Source: CAYRGG01 sp964423745 (GTDB taxonomy: Bacteria > Pseudomonadota > Gammaproteobacteria > Competibacterales > Competibacteraceae). Taken from it: a stretch of 16,868 nucleotides of DNA. The stretch is from the NCBI GenBank assembly GCA_964423745.1, contig CAYRGG010000071.1, forward strand, positions 1 to 16,868. The letters are read 5' to 3'. The position numbers and the translations under genes are program-made. Under the pieces are notes generated by a model, which saw nothing but the letters and a program-made list of their open reading frames with translations, was not told where the DNA came from and searched no databases. This document shows positions 1-6,963 of the stretch, piece by piece. The stretch's first letter is position 1, and the number at the start of each line of letters is the position of its first letter.

Positions 1-103
1 CATCCTAACAAGTAAAATTAGAACAATCACACTAACTTACAAGTTTTGGTCTAATTATCAGACAATTTTTTTAAGTATTTGAAAATAATATCTTTATTTT
101 AAA

Positions 104-130
104 TTGACTCGGTGAGGGTCGAAATATAAT
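104..130 (+). promoter_or_regulatory. Possible sigma70-like -35/-10 pair overlapping the acyltransferase start
   Basis: TTGACT (104-109) and a perfect TATAAT (125-130) are separated by 15 bases, shorter than the usual 16-18. The -10 box overlaps the first annotated ATG (129). If the promoter is used, the transcript would begin near 137 and translation would have to start at the in-frame ATG at 150. The whole 1-128 stretch is very AT-rich, so a chance match is likely. Confidence 0.25.
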
Positions 131-899
131 GAACGAATCGTCTTTAAGCATGCACTTTGCCAACTACTTCCGTATTGTCTTTGCCCATACACCAGAACGT
201 TTGGAAGACGTCTATCGAGTGCGCTACGATGTTTATTGCCGCGAATTCCATTATGAGCATGAAGAAAAGTACCCTAACCAATTGGAACAAGATATTTATG
301 ATGCCTTCTCGTTACATTGTCTGGTGGTTCACAGAGCAAGCAACCTGCCAGCAGGTTGTGTGCGGTTGATCAAAGTGCCACGCAATAATCTCGACGTTAC
401 CTTACCGTTGGAGGTTGTCTGTGGTGATAGCCTGCGTAGGAGTCCTAGCTATCCTAAGCAATCCTCCCGCACAAACCTCTGTGAGATATCTCGTTTAGCC
501 GTTCATACTGCATTTCGTAGGCGTTCAGGTGAATCCGAATCCCCCTTGGGTTCAGGTCCTGCTTTATTAAATGCTGAAACCTCTGCTTTGGAACGGCGCA
601 CCTTCCCATTGATTAGTATTGCCTTAATAGCGGCATCCACGGCGTTTATGGTGTTATCAGAACGTAGTCACCTTTTTGTCATGATTGAAAAATGGCTTTC
701 TCGATTGCTGCGGCGATTAGGTTTACAGTTCAATCAAATCGGCGAGTTTATAGATTATCACGGACCTCGAGCCCCCTATCATCTCACTGCAGAGCAAATG
801 CTGCAGGGAATGAGGGGTGAACTTAAAGAGATTTACGATATGGTCCACCAAAGTCTGGCGGATGAAATTGCAAAATCAGGTCTTGATCCTGCCCAATAA
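129..899 (+). CDS. PEP-CTERM/exosortase-associated N-acyl amino acid synthase-like acyltransferase
   Basis: This 256-residue protein belongs to the GNAT-fold acyltransferases related to autoinducer (acyl-homoserine lactone) synthases that are often encoded near exosortase systems. Known members join a long-chain acyl group, from acyl-ACP, to an amino acid. Visible family marks are the N-terminal RYDVYC segment (about residues 27-32), a CVRL segment (about 77-80) and CEISRLAV (about 118-125), matching the RY-VYC and EISRLAV signatures. The final third is helical and lacks a signal peptide, so it should be cytoplasmic. The start at 129 has a GGTGAGG (111-117) ribosome-site-like sequence 11 bases upstream. 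The ATG at 150 is an alternative that keeps all conserved sequence. An adaptor protein gene follows after 103 bases. No exosortase or PEP-CTERM protein is present in the window. The acyl donor and amino acid specificity cannot be read from the sequence. Confidence 0.8.
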   Translation: MNESSLSMHFANYFRIVFAHTPERLEDVYRVRYDVYCREFHYEHEEKYPNQLEQDIYDAFSLHCLVVHRASNLPAGCVRLIKVPRNNLDVTLPLEVVCGDSLRRSPSYPKQSSRTNLCEISRLAVHTAFRRRSGESESPLGSGPALLNAETSALERRTFPLISIALIAASTAFMVLSERSHLFVMIEKWLSRLLRRLGLQFNQIGEFIDYHGPRAPYHLTAEQMLQGMRGELKEIYDMVHQSLADEIAKSGLDPAQ

Positions 900-1002
900 A
901 CGGGTTACCTAATGTATTATAGGTGTGAGTGCTGATTTTGCAGGATTTATGGTAAAGATAAGATAACGCCAGTAGTGCATTATCAATTATGGAAGACAGT
1001 TT

Positions 1003-2034
1003 ATGCAGGTGAACGTCAGGGTAAGACAGATCGCTTGTTTTCTAAGTACTGCTATCTTATTCGTTAGTCTTGACCTAAGGGCCCTTGAAGCCATTCCTGT
1101 GACGGTTAAACCGTTGGCTAAAGTAGCGGAATTTCCACCGCGTCGAGAACCTGCAACAGTCATTAGTCTCAATGACAGTCGTTTGAGTTCTGAAATAACC
1201 GCAGTCATTACTGATATTCCAGTGCAGGTGGGGCAAGTCGTAAAGGCCGGTACACCGCTAGTGGAACTGGATAGAGCCGATATCAACCTTGCCATAAAGC
1301 GAAACAAGGCTATTTTAAACTCCCTCAAAGCACGGCAACGGCAAGCCCAACGTCAACTACAGCGTGCCCAGACCCTAGCACAACAAAGCTCATTGTCGGA
1401 GGAAGAACTGCATCGGCGTGAGACCACCATGCAGATTAGCGAAGCGGAAATCGCCGCCCAACAAGCCGCCATTGCGCAAACCCAACGCAACCTCACTAAA
1501 ACAGTACTACGTGCCCCCTTTAAAGGTATTGTCATGGAACGTTTAAGCCATCGGGGCGAGCTCGCAATGCCTGGAACGCCATTGATTCGTATGATAGATA
1601 TAGAAGAGATTCAGCTTTCAGCAAATCTGCAACCTCAACATATCAGTTCGCTAAAGTCGGCGAAAAACATAAAATTTGTTTCTCAGGACCGCACTTATCC
1701 TGTCATCCTGCACACTGTAACACCCGCTGTGGATCAGCGAGAACGTAGCCAAGAAGTGCGTTTTCACTTCACGGAAGGGGTACCCTTAGTAGGTAGTACT
1801 GGCTATTTGCTATGGCGTCGACCTGGGCCGCATTTACCGGCTGATTTGCTGGTCCGGCGTGGCAGGGATTTAGGAATTTTTATCGTTGCTGACAAGCACG
1901 CTAAATTTGTTGCTTTGGATAAGGCCCAAGAAGGTCAACCGGCGCCAGTGGATTTGCCCGACGATACTGCTGTGATTGTCGATGGTCGTTTTTTGTTAGC
2001 GGACGGGGATCCGGTAACGGTGGTTAACCCTTAA
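1003..2034 (+). CDS. RND efflux periplasmic adaptor subunit (HlyD/membrane fusion protein family)
   Basis: This 343-residue adaptor would bridge an inner-membrane transporter and an outer-membrane channel in the periplasm. The first ~30 residues form a signal peptide: basic start (VRVRQ), hydrophobic run, likely cleavage after ALEA. There is a Cys in the hydrophobic run but no lipobox. A biotinyl-lipoyl half-motif (VQVGQVVKAGTPLVELD, about residues 67-84) is followed by an alpha-helical hairpin rich in Gln, Arg and Ala (about 97-165), then the second lipoyl half (LRAPFKGIV, near 170) and beta-barrel and membrane-proximal domains. This domain order is typical of RND-type adaptors. The start is supported by GGAAG (991-995) seven bases upstream. 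No permease or outer-membrane channel gene is next to it. The glycosyltransferase starts 31 bases downstream, so they are probably co-transcribed. The substrate is unknown. Confidence 0.85.
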   Translation: MQVNVRVRQIACFLSTAILFVSLDLRALEAIPVTVKPLAKVAEFPPRREPATVISLNDSRLSSEITAVITDIPVQVGQVVKAGTPLVELDRADINLAIKRNKAILNSLKARQRQAQRQLQRAQTLAQQSSLSEEELHRRETTMQISEAEIAAQQAAIAQTQRNLTKTVLRAPFKGIVMERLSHRGELAMPGTPLIRMIDIEEIQLSANLQPQHISSLKSAKNIKFVSQDRTYPVILHTVTPAVDQRERSQEVRFHFTEGVPLVGSTGYLLWRRPGPHLPADLLVRRGRDLGIFIVADKHAKFVALDKAQEGQPAPVDLPDDTAVIVDGRFLLADGDPVTVVNP

Positions 2035-2065
2035 TAAAACTTGTTTATTTAACTTAAAATCCAAT

Positions 2066-3316
2066 ATGCAGCAAGCTAAAGCGCCGCAACCGTCTATACA
2101 GCAACGACCTAAAATTTTATTTTTTGCTGAAGCGGTCACTTTGGCCCATGTGGTGCGTCCTGTAACCCTTGCGCAATCTCTTGATGCAACGAGTTTTCGG
2201 GTTGCATTAGCCTGTGATAACCGTTACCAGCATCTTTTTCCTAACCTTGAGATGGCGATTTGTCCATTGCGGACCATTTCCAGCGCTCAGTTCAATGGCG
2301 CTTTGGCACAAGGCAACCCAGTTTACGATACCGCAACCCTGCGCACCTATGTGCAGGATGATTTAGCCCTTATGGATAAGCTGCAACCGGATTTGGTGGT
2401 GGGGGATTTTCGTTTGTCGTTAGCCATAAGTGCGCGGCTGGCTGGTGTGCCTTATGTCACCATCAGCAACGCCTATTGGAGTCCCTATGCCAAGCTCTCC
2501 TACCCATTACCGGAACATCCTCTCACCCAGGTCTTAGGTGTAACCCTAGCCCAAGTTCTGTTTCGACTGGTTCGGCCTAGCGTGTTTGCCTATCATAGCG
2601 TTGCCTTTAATAAAGTCCGCCGTGAATTTGGTTTGCCTAGCCTCAGTTATAACCTGGGGAAAATCTACACTGAAGCCGACCAAACCCTATACGCGGATAT
2701 CCCGCAACTGGTACCCACGGTTTCTTTGCCAACACATCATCACTGGTTAGGGCCTGTGCTTTGGTCGCCTCAAGTCCAGTTGCCCGACTGGTGGACACAT
2801 TTATCGGAGGAACAGACCATTATTTATGTTACCCTGGGTAGTTCTGGGGAAAACCATCTGTTGCCTACTATCTTGCAAGCCCTTGCTCATTTACCGGTGG
2901 TTGTCATCGCCGCTACGGCGGGCGCCACCATTCCTAAAGATCTGCCCAACAACGCCCGAGTTGCGCCTTTTTTACCCGGCATTGAAGCAGCAGCCCGTTC
3001 CCGTCTGGTGATATGTAACGGCGGTAGTCCCACCACCCAACAAGCCTTGGCCGCGGGTGTGCCGGTTATCGGCGTTGTCAGCAATATGGATCAACACCTG
3101 AATATGTTATGTCTGGAAGCAGCGGGGGTAGGGCTGCGCCTCCGCGCTGGGCAGCTTACTTCAGACCGTTTGCAGAAAGCAGTAAAAGAGCTTTTGCAGG
3201 ATTCACGTTATACCGAGAACGCACATTATCTCCAGCGGCGTATTCAGCAACACGATACCCATGGCACGTTTGCGAAACGGATTACAGCGCAATTAGACAA
3301 ACCGTCAGTGTTATAA
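2066..3316 (+). CDS. GT-B glycosyltransferase (GT1/UGT-like)
   Basis: A 416-residue protein resembling GT1-type enzymes that move a sugar from a nucleotide-sugar donor to a small or lipid acceptor. The N-terminal Rossmann-like half (about residues 15-230) opens with ILFFAEAVTLAHVVRP. A VVGDFR strand and the GVPYVTISN segment follow (about 110-135). The C-terminal donor-binding half begins at IIYVTLGSSG (about 252-261). It carries a variant of the UGT signature, with NGGSPTTQQALAAGVPVIG (318-336) and a DQ pair at 342-343. The usual His of the HGG motif is Asn here. There is no signal peptide or clear membrane helix. It probably shares a transcript with the upstream adaptor (31-base gap), although no clear Shine-Dalgarno sequence precedes the ATG. 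It converges on the dehydrogenase gene with 12 bases between stops. The acceptor may be the product of the acyltransferase in this cluster, but that is inference. Confidence 0.8.
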   Translation: MQQAKAPQPSIQQRPKILFFAEAVTLAHVVRPVTLAQSLDATSFRVALACDNRYQHLFPNLEMAICPLRTISSAQFNGALAQGNPVYDTATLRTYVQDDLALMDKLQPDLVVGDFRLSLAISARLAGVPYVTISNAYWSPYAKLSYPLPEHPLTQVLGVTLAQVLFRLVRPSVFAYHSVAFNKVRREFGLPSLSYNLGKIYTEADQTLYADIPQLVPTVSLPTHHHWLGPVLWSPQVQLPDWWTHLSEEQTIIYVTLGSSGENHLLPTILQALAHLPVVVIAATAGATIPKDLPNNARVAPFLPGIEAAARSRLVICNGGSPTTQQALAAGVPVIGVVSNMDQHLNMLCLEAAGVGLRLRAGQLTSDRLQKAVKELLQDSRYTENAHYLQRRIQQHDTHGTFAKRITAQLDKPSVL

Positions 3317-3328
3317 AAAATAGCTACT

Positions 3329-4123
3329 CTATACAGGCGGTTTAAAGCGGCGTCCTACCTCTCGGATCAGGAGTTTTGCAGGCATAAAACCGGCTAACAA
3401 ACGCTGTTTATAAGTTCCTTTTGCGGCACACGCCAGGGGCGAATCTTTCGAGAGATGGGCTAGTGCCGTTTCTACCACATGTGCAGGCGACTCCTTTTTT
3501 TGGGTCAGAGAACTTCCATAGGCTTGCGCTTTTTCATCAAACTGAGTCGCTGTGGGTCCCGGCACCAAGGTTTGCACCAGGATACCCCGTTCCCGCCATT
3601 CACCGTAGAGGGCTTGGCTAAAGCTATGCACGAACGCCTTACTGGCAGCATAAACCGCCATGTAGGGGATAGGCTGCAGAGCTGCCGCGGAGCCCACATT
3701 GATCACGGCACTGCTGGGCCAGCTACTGAGATCAGCAACAAACTCATGGCACAGGGACACCATGGCGGTTGTGTTTAATGCAAGCATCTCTTGATAATGG
3801 GCCAGGGGCGCCTGTTCAAAGTGCCCCCAACGGCCAACGGCGGCATTGTTCACCAATAAACGCACTTTAATGGCTGCTGTATGAAGACGTGTTTTAAGTT
3901 GACTCGCTGCTTGTGAATGACTCAAATCCATGGCCACGACGAGGGTTTTGATGGCATGTTTCTGAATGACATGCTGAGCGACTTTGTTCAACCCATCTTC
4001 ACTCCGCGCCACTAACACCAAATTCAGACCCGCAGCGGCTAGCTGCTCGCAAAACTCCCGGCCGATGCCTTCAGAGGCGCCGGTAACTAGGGCCCAGTGG
4101 GTTTTTGCATCGCGCAATTGCAT
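3329..4123 (-). CDS. Short-chain dehydrogenase/reductase (SDR), NAD(P)-dependent
   Basis: A classical SDR of 264 residues that would oxidise or reduce a carbonyl/alcohol pair using NAD(P)(H). Visible motifs are the nucleotide-binding TGASEGIG (14-21), the NNA motif (92-94), the catalytic Ser145 and the YAASK motif with Tyr158 and Lys162, so the active site is complete. An Arg40 after the second beta strand (LVLVARSEDG) fits NADP preference. I chose the ATG at 4123 because an AGGAG lies 10 bases upstream; the longer reading frame reaches a TTG at 4153 without ribosome-site support. It is convergent with the glycosyltransferase and divergent from the pyruvate-kinase-like gene, so it looks monocistronic. 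The substrate cannot be predicted. The general form resembles the ketoacyl-reductase-like or DltE-like SDRs often annotated simply as oxidoreductase. Confidence 0.85.
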   Translation of the reverse strand: MQLRDAKTHWALVTGASEGIGREFCEQLAAAGLNLVLVARSEDGLNKVAQHVIQKHAIKTLVVAMDLSHSQAASQLKTRLHTAAIKVRLLVNNAAVGRWGHFEQAPLAHYQEMLALNTTAMVSLCHEFVADLSSWPSSAVINVGSAAALQPIPYMAVYAASKAFVHSFSQALYGEWRERGILVQTLVPGPTATQFDEKAQAYGSSLTQKKESPAHVVETALAHLSKDSPLACAAKGTYKQRLLAGFMPAKLLIREVGRRFKPPV

Positions 4124-4334
4124 ATTTGCTTTGCTCCTGTCTTCGCTATCCAACCGTATGTCAAAAAACTTTCAAAATTTAAATTTACACTGTTTGTTTG
4201 TGTCGCCTCGGCAACTCCATTGACTGTCTAGCATATCCCTTAAAAGCGCTTGATTTTGTAAACTGCACTAGCAGTATGGCTGGCAAACATATCACCCCTT
4301 TTCTTTTTAGTCTCACGCTGGAAAAAATAGTCCC

Positions 4335-6194
4335 ATGAAGTCACCCTACTCTGATTCAAGACTCGATCGGTTGATCCATCAGGTGAGTCATCTGCGCGAT
4401 AATGCCGTGACCCTAGAGCAAGTTTTCTCTGACACATTGCAGCAGATACAGCCTGATTATCGGGATAGCGCCAGAAATTTTCTTCATTATTTGGCGGTGC
4501 GAGGACAAGATATTCGTGGGCTACAGCGAGAACTGCATAGTTTAGGACTCAGTTCCTTGGGTAGAATGGAAGCTTATGTGTTGGCCACGTTAAGCCGGGT
4601 GCTACTGACTTTATATCGGTTAAATGGCCGCGAGACTGATGCTGAAATGGAACTATTACCACAACCTGATTTTGACAGTGGACCTAACCACTTGATGGTG
4701 CATAAAGAAGCCCTGCTAGGACCAGCGCCTGCTCATCGTTCAGTTTATGTGATGGTGACCATGGATAGCAATACCGCTAGAGAGTATACGCTAGTCCGGG
4801 ATTTGCTGGCGGCTGGTATGAATGTTATGCGTATTAATTGCTCAAAGGATAATGCCAATCTATGGAAAAAAATGATCGAGTACCTGCGCCAGGCCGAAGT
4901 GGAGACCGGTCGCCAGTGTCGAGTATTGTGCGATCTGGCAGGTCCCAATCCACGTACAAGCCCGCTTAAGCCGGGACCGCCGGTGGTGCATTGGCAACCC
5001 CAACGTAACAACGCCGATCAAGTGATTCGTCCGGCACAGGTTTGGCTTAGCAGCAAAAAAGCAAAGCCCAGCACGGTTGCCGATGGCCTACTGCCCGTCC
5101 CTGGGACGCTATTAGAGACGGTACGCGAAGGCGATGAGATTCATTTCAATGATACCCGTGACGAGCCTCATGTGCTGGTTGTCACCACTGTGCAAGATCA
5201 AGGCTGCTGGGCCGAAACTCGCAAAAGTGCCTATGTCGCTTCCCATACACCCGTGCAGCTTTTTCGAGACGGCCGGCCCATCGCCAGCGGTAAGGTGGGT
5301 GAAGTGCCCCCGGTTGAGCAAGCGTACAAGCTGGCAGTAGGGGATAAACTCATCATCACGGCCCGTAATCAACCCTACCAACCCACCTTTGTCCCAGCGT
5401 CGGATGGGGCAGAACCGGCTCAAATTGGCTGTACACTGCCGGAAGCGATCCGGGACGCCAAGGTTGGCGAACGAATCTTTTTTGACGACGGTAAACTAGA
5501 AGGCGTGATCAACGAAGCTGACAGGGAGCAGCTGACCGTAGAGATCGTTAGCGCCCGTAAGGGTGTGGCAAAACTTAAGGGATCTAAAGGCATCAATTTT
5601 CCAGATACGCAACTGGATCTACCGTCCTTGACGGAAAAGGATTTAAATGACCTAGACTTCGTTGCACAACATGCGGATATGGTCTCCCTGTCCTTTGTAC
5701 GTTGTAGCGAAGATGTGGAACAGTTGATTGCCCAGTTAGATCGTCGCAACGCCACTCACTTGGGGGTAGTGCTCAAGATTGAAACCCAACGCGCCGTTGC
5801 AGACCTGCCAAAGTTATTGTTGACCGCTTTACGCAGCCCCCCGGTAGGTGTCATGATTGCCCGCGGGGATCTCGGCGTGGAGCTGGGTTTCACCCGGCTG
5901 GCAGAGATTCAAGAAGAAATTTTGTGGTTGTGTGAGGCCGCTCATGTTCCAGTGATTTGGGCGACTCAGGTGTTAGAAAATTTAGCTAAAAAAGGGCTGC
6001 CTGCGCGGGGCGAAGTGACCGACGCGGCCATGGCTGTGCAGGCTGAATGTGTGATGCTCAACAAAGGCCGTCATATTGTGGAAACCGTAGAGTTTTTAGA
6101 GGACGTGCTGCAGCGTATGCAAGATCACCACGAAAAGAAACAGGCACTGTTGCGTAAGTTAAGCATTGCTGAAGATCTATCTGGGAACCATTGA
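4335..6194 (+). CDS. Atypical pyruvate-kinase-family protein
   Basis: A 619-residue protein with a pyruvate kinase core but unusual architecture. Residues 1-130 form a helical N-terminal extension. The barrel starts around 136, with GMNVMRINCS (Arg166, Asn168, Ser170) replacing the usual GMNVARLNFSHG, and DLAGPNPR (Asp200, Arg207) replacing DTKGPEIR. The region between barrel halves (about 215-425) is twice the normal length and looks like two B-domain copies (EIHFNDT near 268; IFFDDGKLEG near 381, ending in KGINFPD). The second half keeps LPSLTEKD, KIE (Lys481, Glu483), ARGDLGVE (Asp512) and ATQ (Thr544). The C-terminal allosteric domain is missing. The key catalytic Lys, metal-ligand Glu and Asp, and Thr remain, so phosphoenolpyruvate chemistry is possible but unproven. 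Plant plastidial PK-family proteins of similar form may be relatives. TsaC follows six bases after the stop by the longest reading. Confidence 0.8.
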   Translation: MKSPYSDSRLDRLIHQVSHLRDNAVTLEQVFSDTLQQIQPDYRDSARNFLHYLAVRGQDIRGLQRELHSLGLSSLGRMEAYVLATLSRVLLTLYRLNGRETDAEMELLPQPDFDSGPNHLMVHKEALLGPAPAHRSVYVMVTMDSNTAREYTLVRDLLAAGMNVMRINCSKDNANLWKKMIEYLRQAEVETGRQCRVLCDLAGPNPRTSPLKPGPPVVHWQPQRNNADQVIRPAQVWLSSKKAKPSTVADGLLPVPGTLLETVREGDEIHFNDTRDEPHVLVVTTVQDQGCWAETRKSAYVASHTPVQLFRDGRPIASGKVGEVPPVEQAYKLAVGDKLIITARNQPYQPTFVPASDGAEPAQIGCTLPEAIRDAKVGERIFFDDGKLEGVINEADREQLTVEIVSARKGVAKLKGSKGINFPDTQLDLPSLTEKDLNDLDFVAQHADMVSLSFVRCSEDVEQLIAQLDRRNATHLGVVLKIETQRAVADLPKLLLTALRSPPVGVMIARGDLGVELGFTRLAEIQEEILWLCEAAHVPVIWATQVLENLAKKGLPARGEVTDAAMAVQAECVMLNKGRHIVETVEFLEDVLQRMQDHHEKKQALLRKLSIAEDLSGNH

Positions 6195-6236
6195 TGTTTC
6201 ATGAGCGCACAGGCCGTATGGAGGACAACGTTTGTT

Positions 6237-6791
6237 ATGCATCCTTATAAAATGCGCCAAATAGTTCGTTTGTTAGACCAGGGCGGGATCATCGCCTATC
6301 CCACCGAAGGGGTGTTTGGGTTAGGGTGCGATCCCTGGAATCAAAGCGCTGTCAACCGGTTACTGGCGATTAAAAAACGTCCTCAGTCCAAGGGATTGAT
6401 TGTTATCGCCGCTACCCTTGAGCACCTACATTCACTGATTGAGCCATTGTCTGAATCAGCTTGTGCCCGCTTGAACGCAACCTGGCCAGGTCCGGTGACC
6501 TGGGTGCTGCCAACACGGGATGCGCCTACTTGGCTGCGGGGTAACCATACCACATTGGCCGTGCGGATTACCGCGCACCCTCTAGCGGCGGCGCTTTGCC
6601 GCGCTTGGGGTAGACCTTTGGTGTCCACCAGCGCCAATATTAGCACTCGTCCCCCAGCCCGTACTGGTTTAGCGGTACGCCGACAGCTAGGCCAGCAGAT
6701 AGACGCTATCCTTTCGGGTCAGACCCAAGGCGCCAGGGGACCCACGGAAATTCGCGATTTGACTACCGAGCGGGTGATTCGGCCGAGATAA
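6237..6791 (+). CDS. tsaC: Threonylcarbamoyl-AMP synthase, Sua5/YrdC/TsaC family
   Basis: It makes L-threonylcarbamoyladenylate from threonine, bicarbonate and ATP, the first step in t6A formation at position 37 of ANN-decoding tRNAs, in the cytoplasm. The sequence closely follows E. coli TsaC: IAYPTEGVFGLGCDP near residues 19-33, IKKRPQSKGLIVIA (45-58), WPGPVTWVLP, LAVRITAHP, PLVSTSANIS (127-136) and a C-terminal EIRD. The conserved Lys/Arg and Ser/Asn nucleotide-binding residues are present. At 184 residues it is the short form, lacking the Sua5 domain. I prefer the ATG at 6237, preceded by GGAGG (6220-6224, spacing 12). The in-frame ATG at 6201 would add 12 residues. It sits directly behind the pyruvate-kinase-like gene and is probably co-transcribed with it. 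Confidence 0.9.
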   Translation: MHPYKMRQIVRLLDQGGIIAYPTEGVFGLGCDPWNQSAVNRLLAIKKRPQSKGLIVIAATLEHLHSLIEPLSESACARLNATWPGPVTWVLPTRDAPTWLRGNHTTLAVRITAHPLAAALCRAWGRPLVSTSANISTRPPARTGLAVRRQLGQQIDAILSGQTQGARGPTEIRDLTTERVIRPR

Positions 6792-6905
6792 GCCCGTGAC
6801 CAACGCTATCGGTTCATGGATGATGATGACTATCTTAAGTATTCTGTCACATAGCATGATGGCATGACTTCTGCTGACTTTAACAAACCCCTTTAACGAA
6901 GACGC

Positions 6906-6915
6906 TGTTTAAACA
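6906..6915. repeat. 10-bp perfect palindrome (TGTTTAAACA) upstream of the DUF389 gene
   Basis: The 172-base gap 6792-6963 contains this palindrome and, just upstream, two copies of CTTTAAC at 6878-6884 and 6891-6897. They could be operator half sites, but no regulator is encoded nearby and the region is AT-rich. No terminator for tsaC and no convincing promoter was found in the gap. Confidence 0.2.
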
Positions 6916-6963
6916 ATAGGAAGCGGCTTCGCTACAAAAAAACCTTTCAATTAATCAATTCTT

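Noticed and set aside
2033..2049. AATAAA/TTTATT inverted repeat between the adaptor and glycosyltransferase genes.
   Set aside because: All A-T stem of six pairs overlapping the stop codon, inside a probable operon; too weak to call a terminator.
4124..4153. TTG start adding ten residues to the short-chain dehydrogenase.
   Set aside because: No ribosome site; AGGAG precedes the ATG at 4123 at good spacing.
4159..4164. Minus-strand TTGACA upstream of the dehydrogenase gene, a perfect -35 hexamer.
   Set aside because: No -10-like hexamer occurs 16-18 bases downstream (that position reads GACAGG and its neighbours), so I did not call a promoter.
6927..6947. AGCG-GCTT-CGCT mini-hairpin followed by a run of A, upstream of the DUF389 gene.
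   Set aside because: Only four stem pairs and the wrong base in the run for the plus strand; on the minus strand the T-run precedes the stem. Not a terminator.
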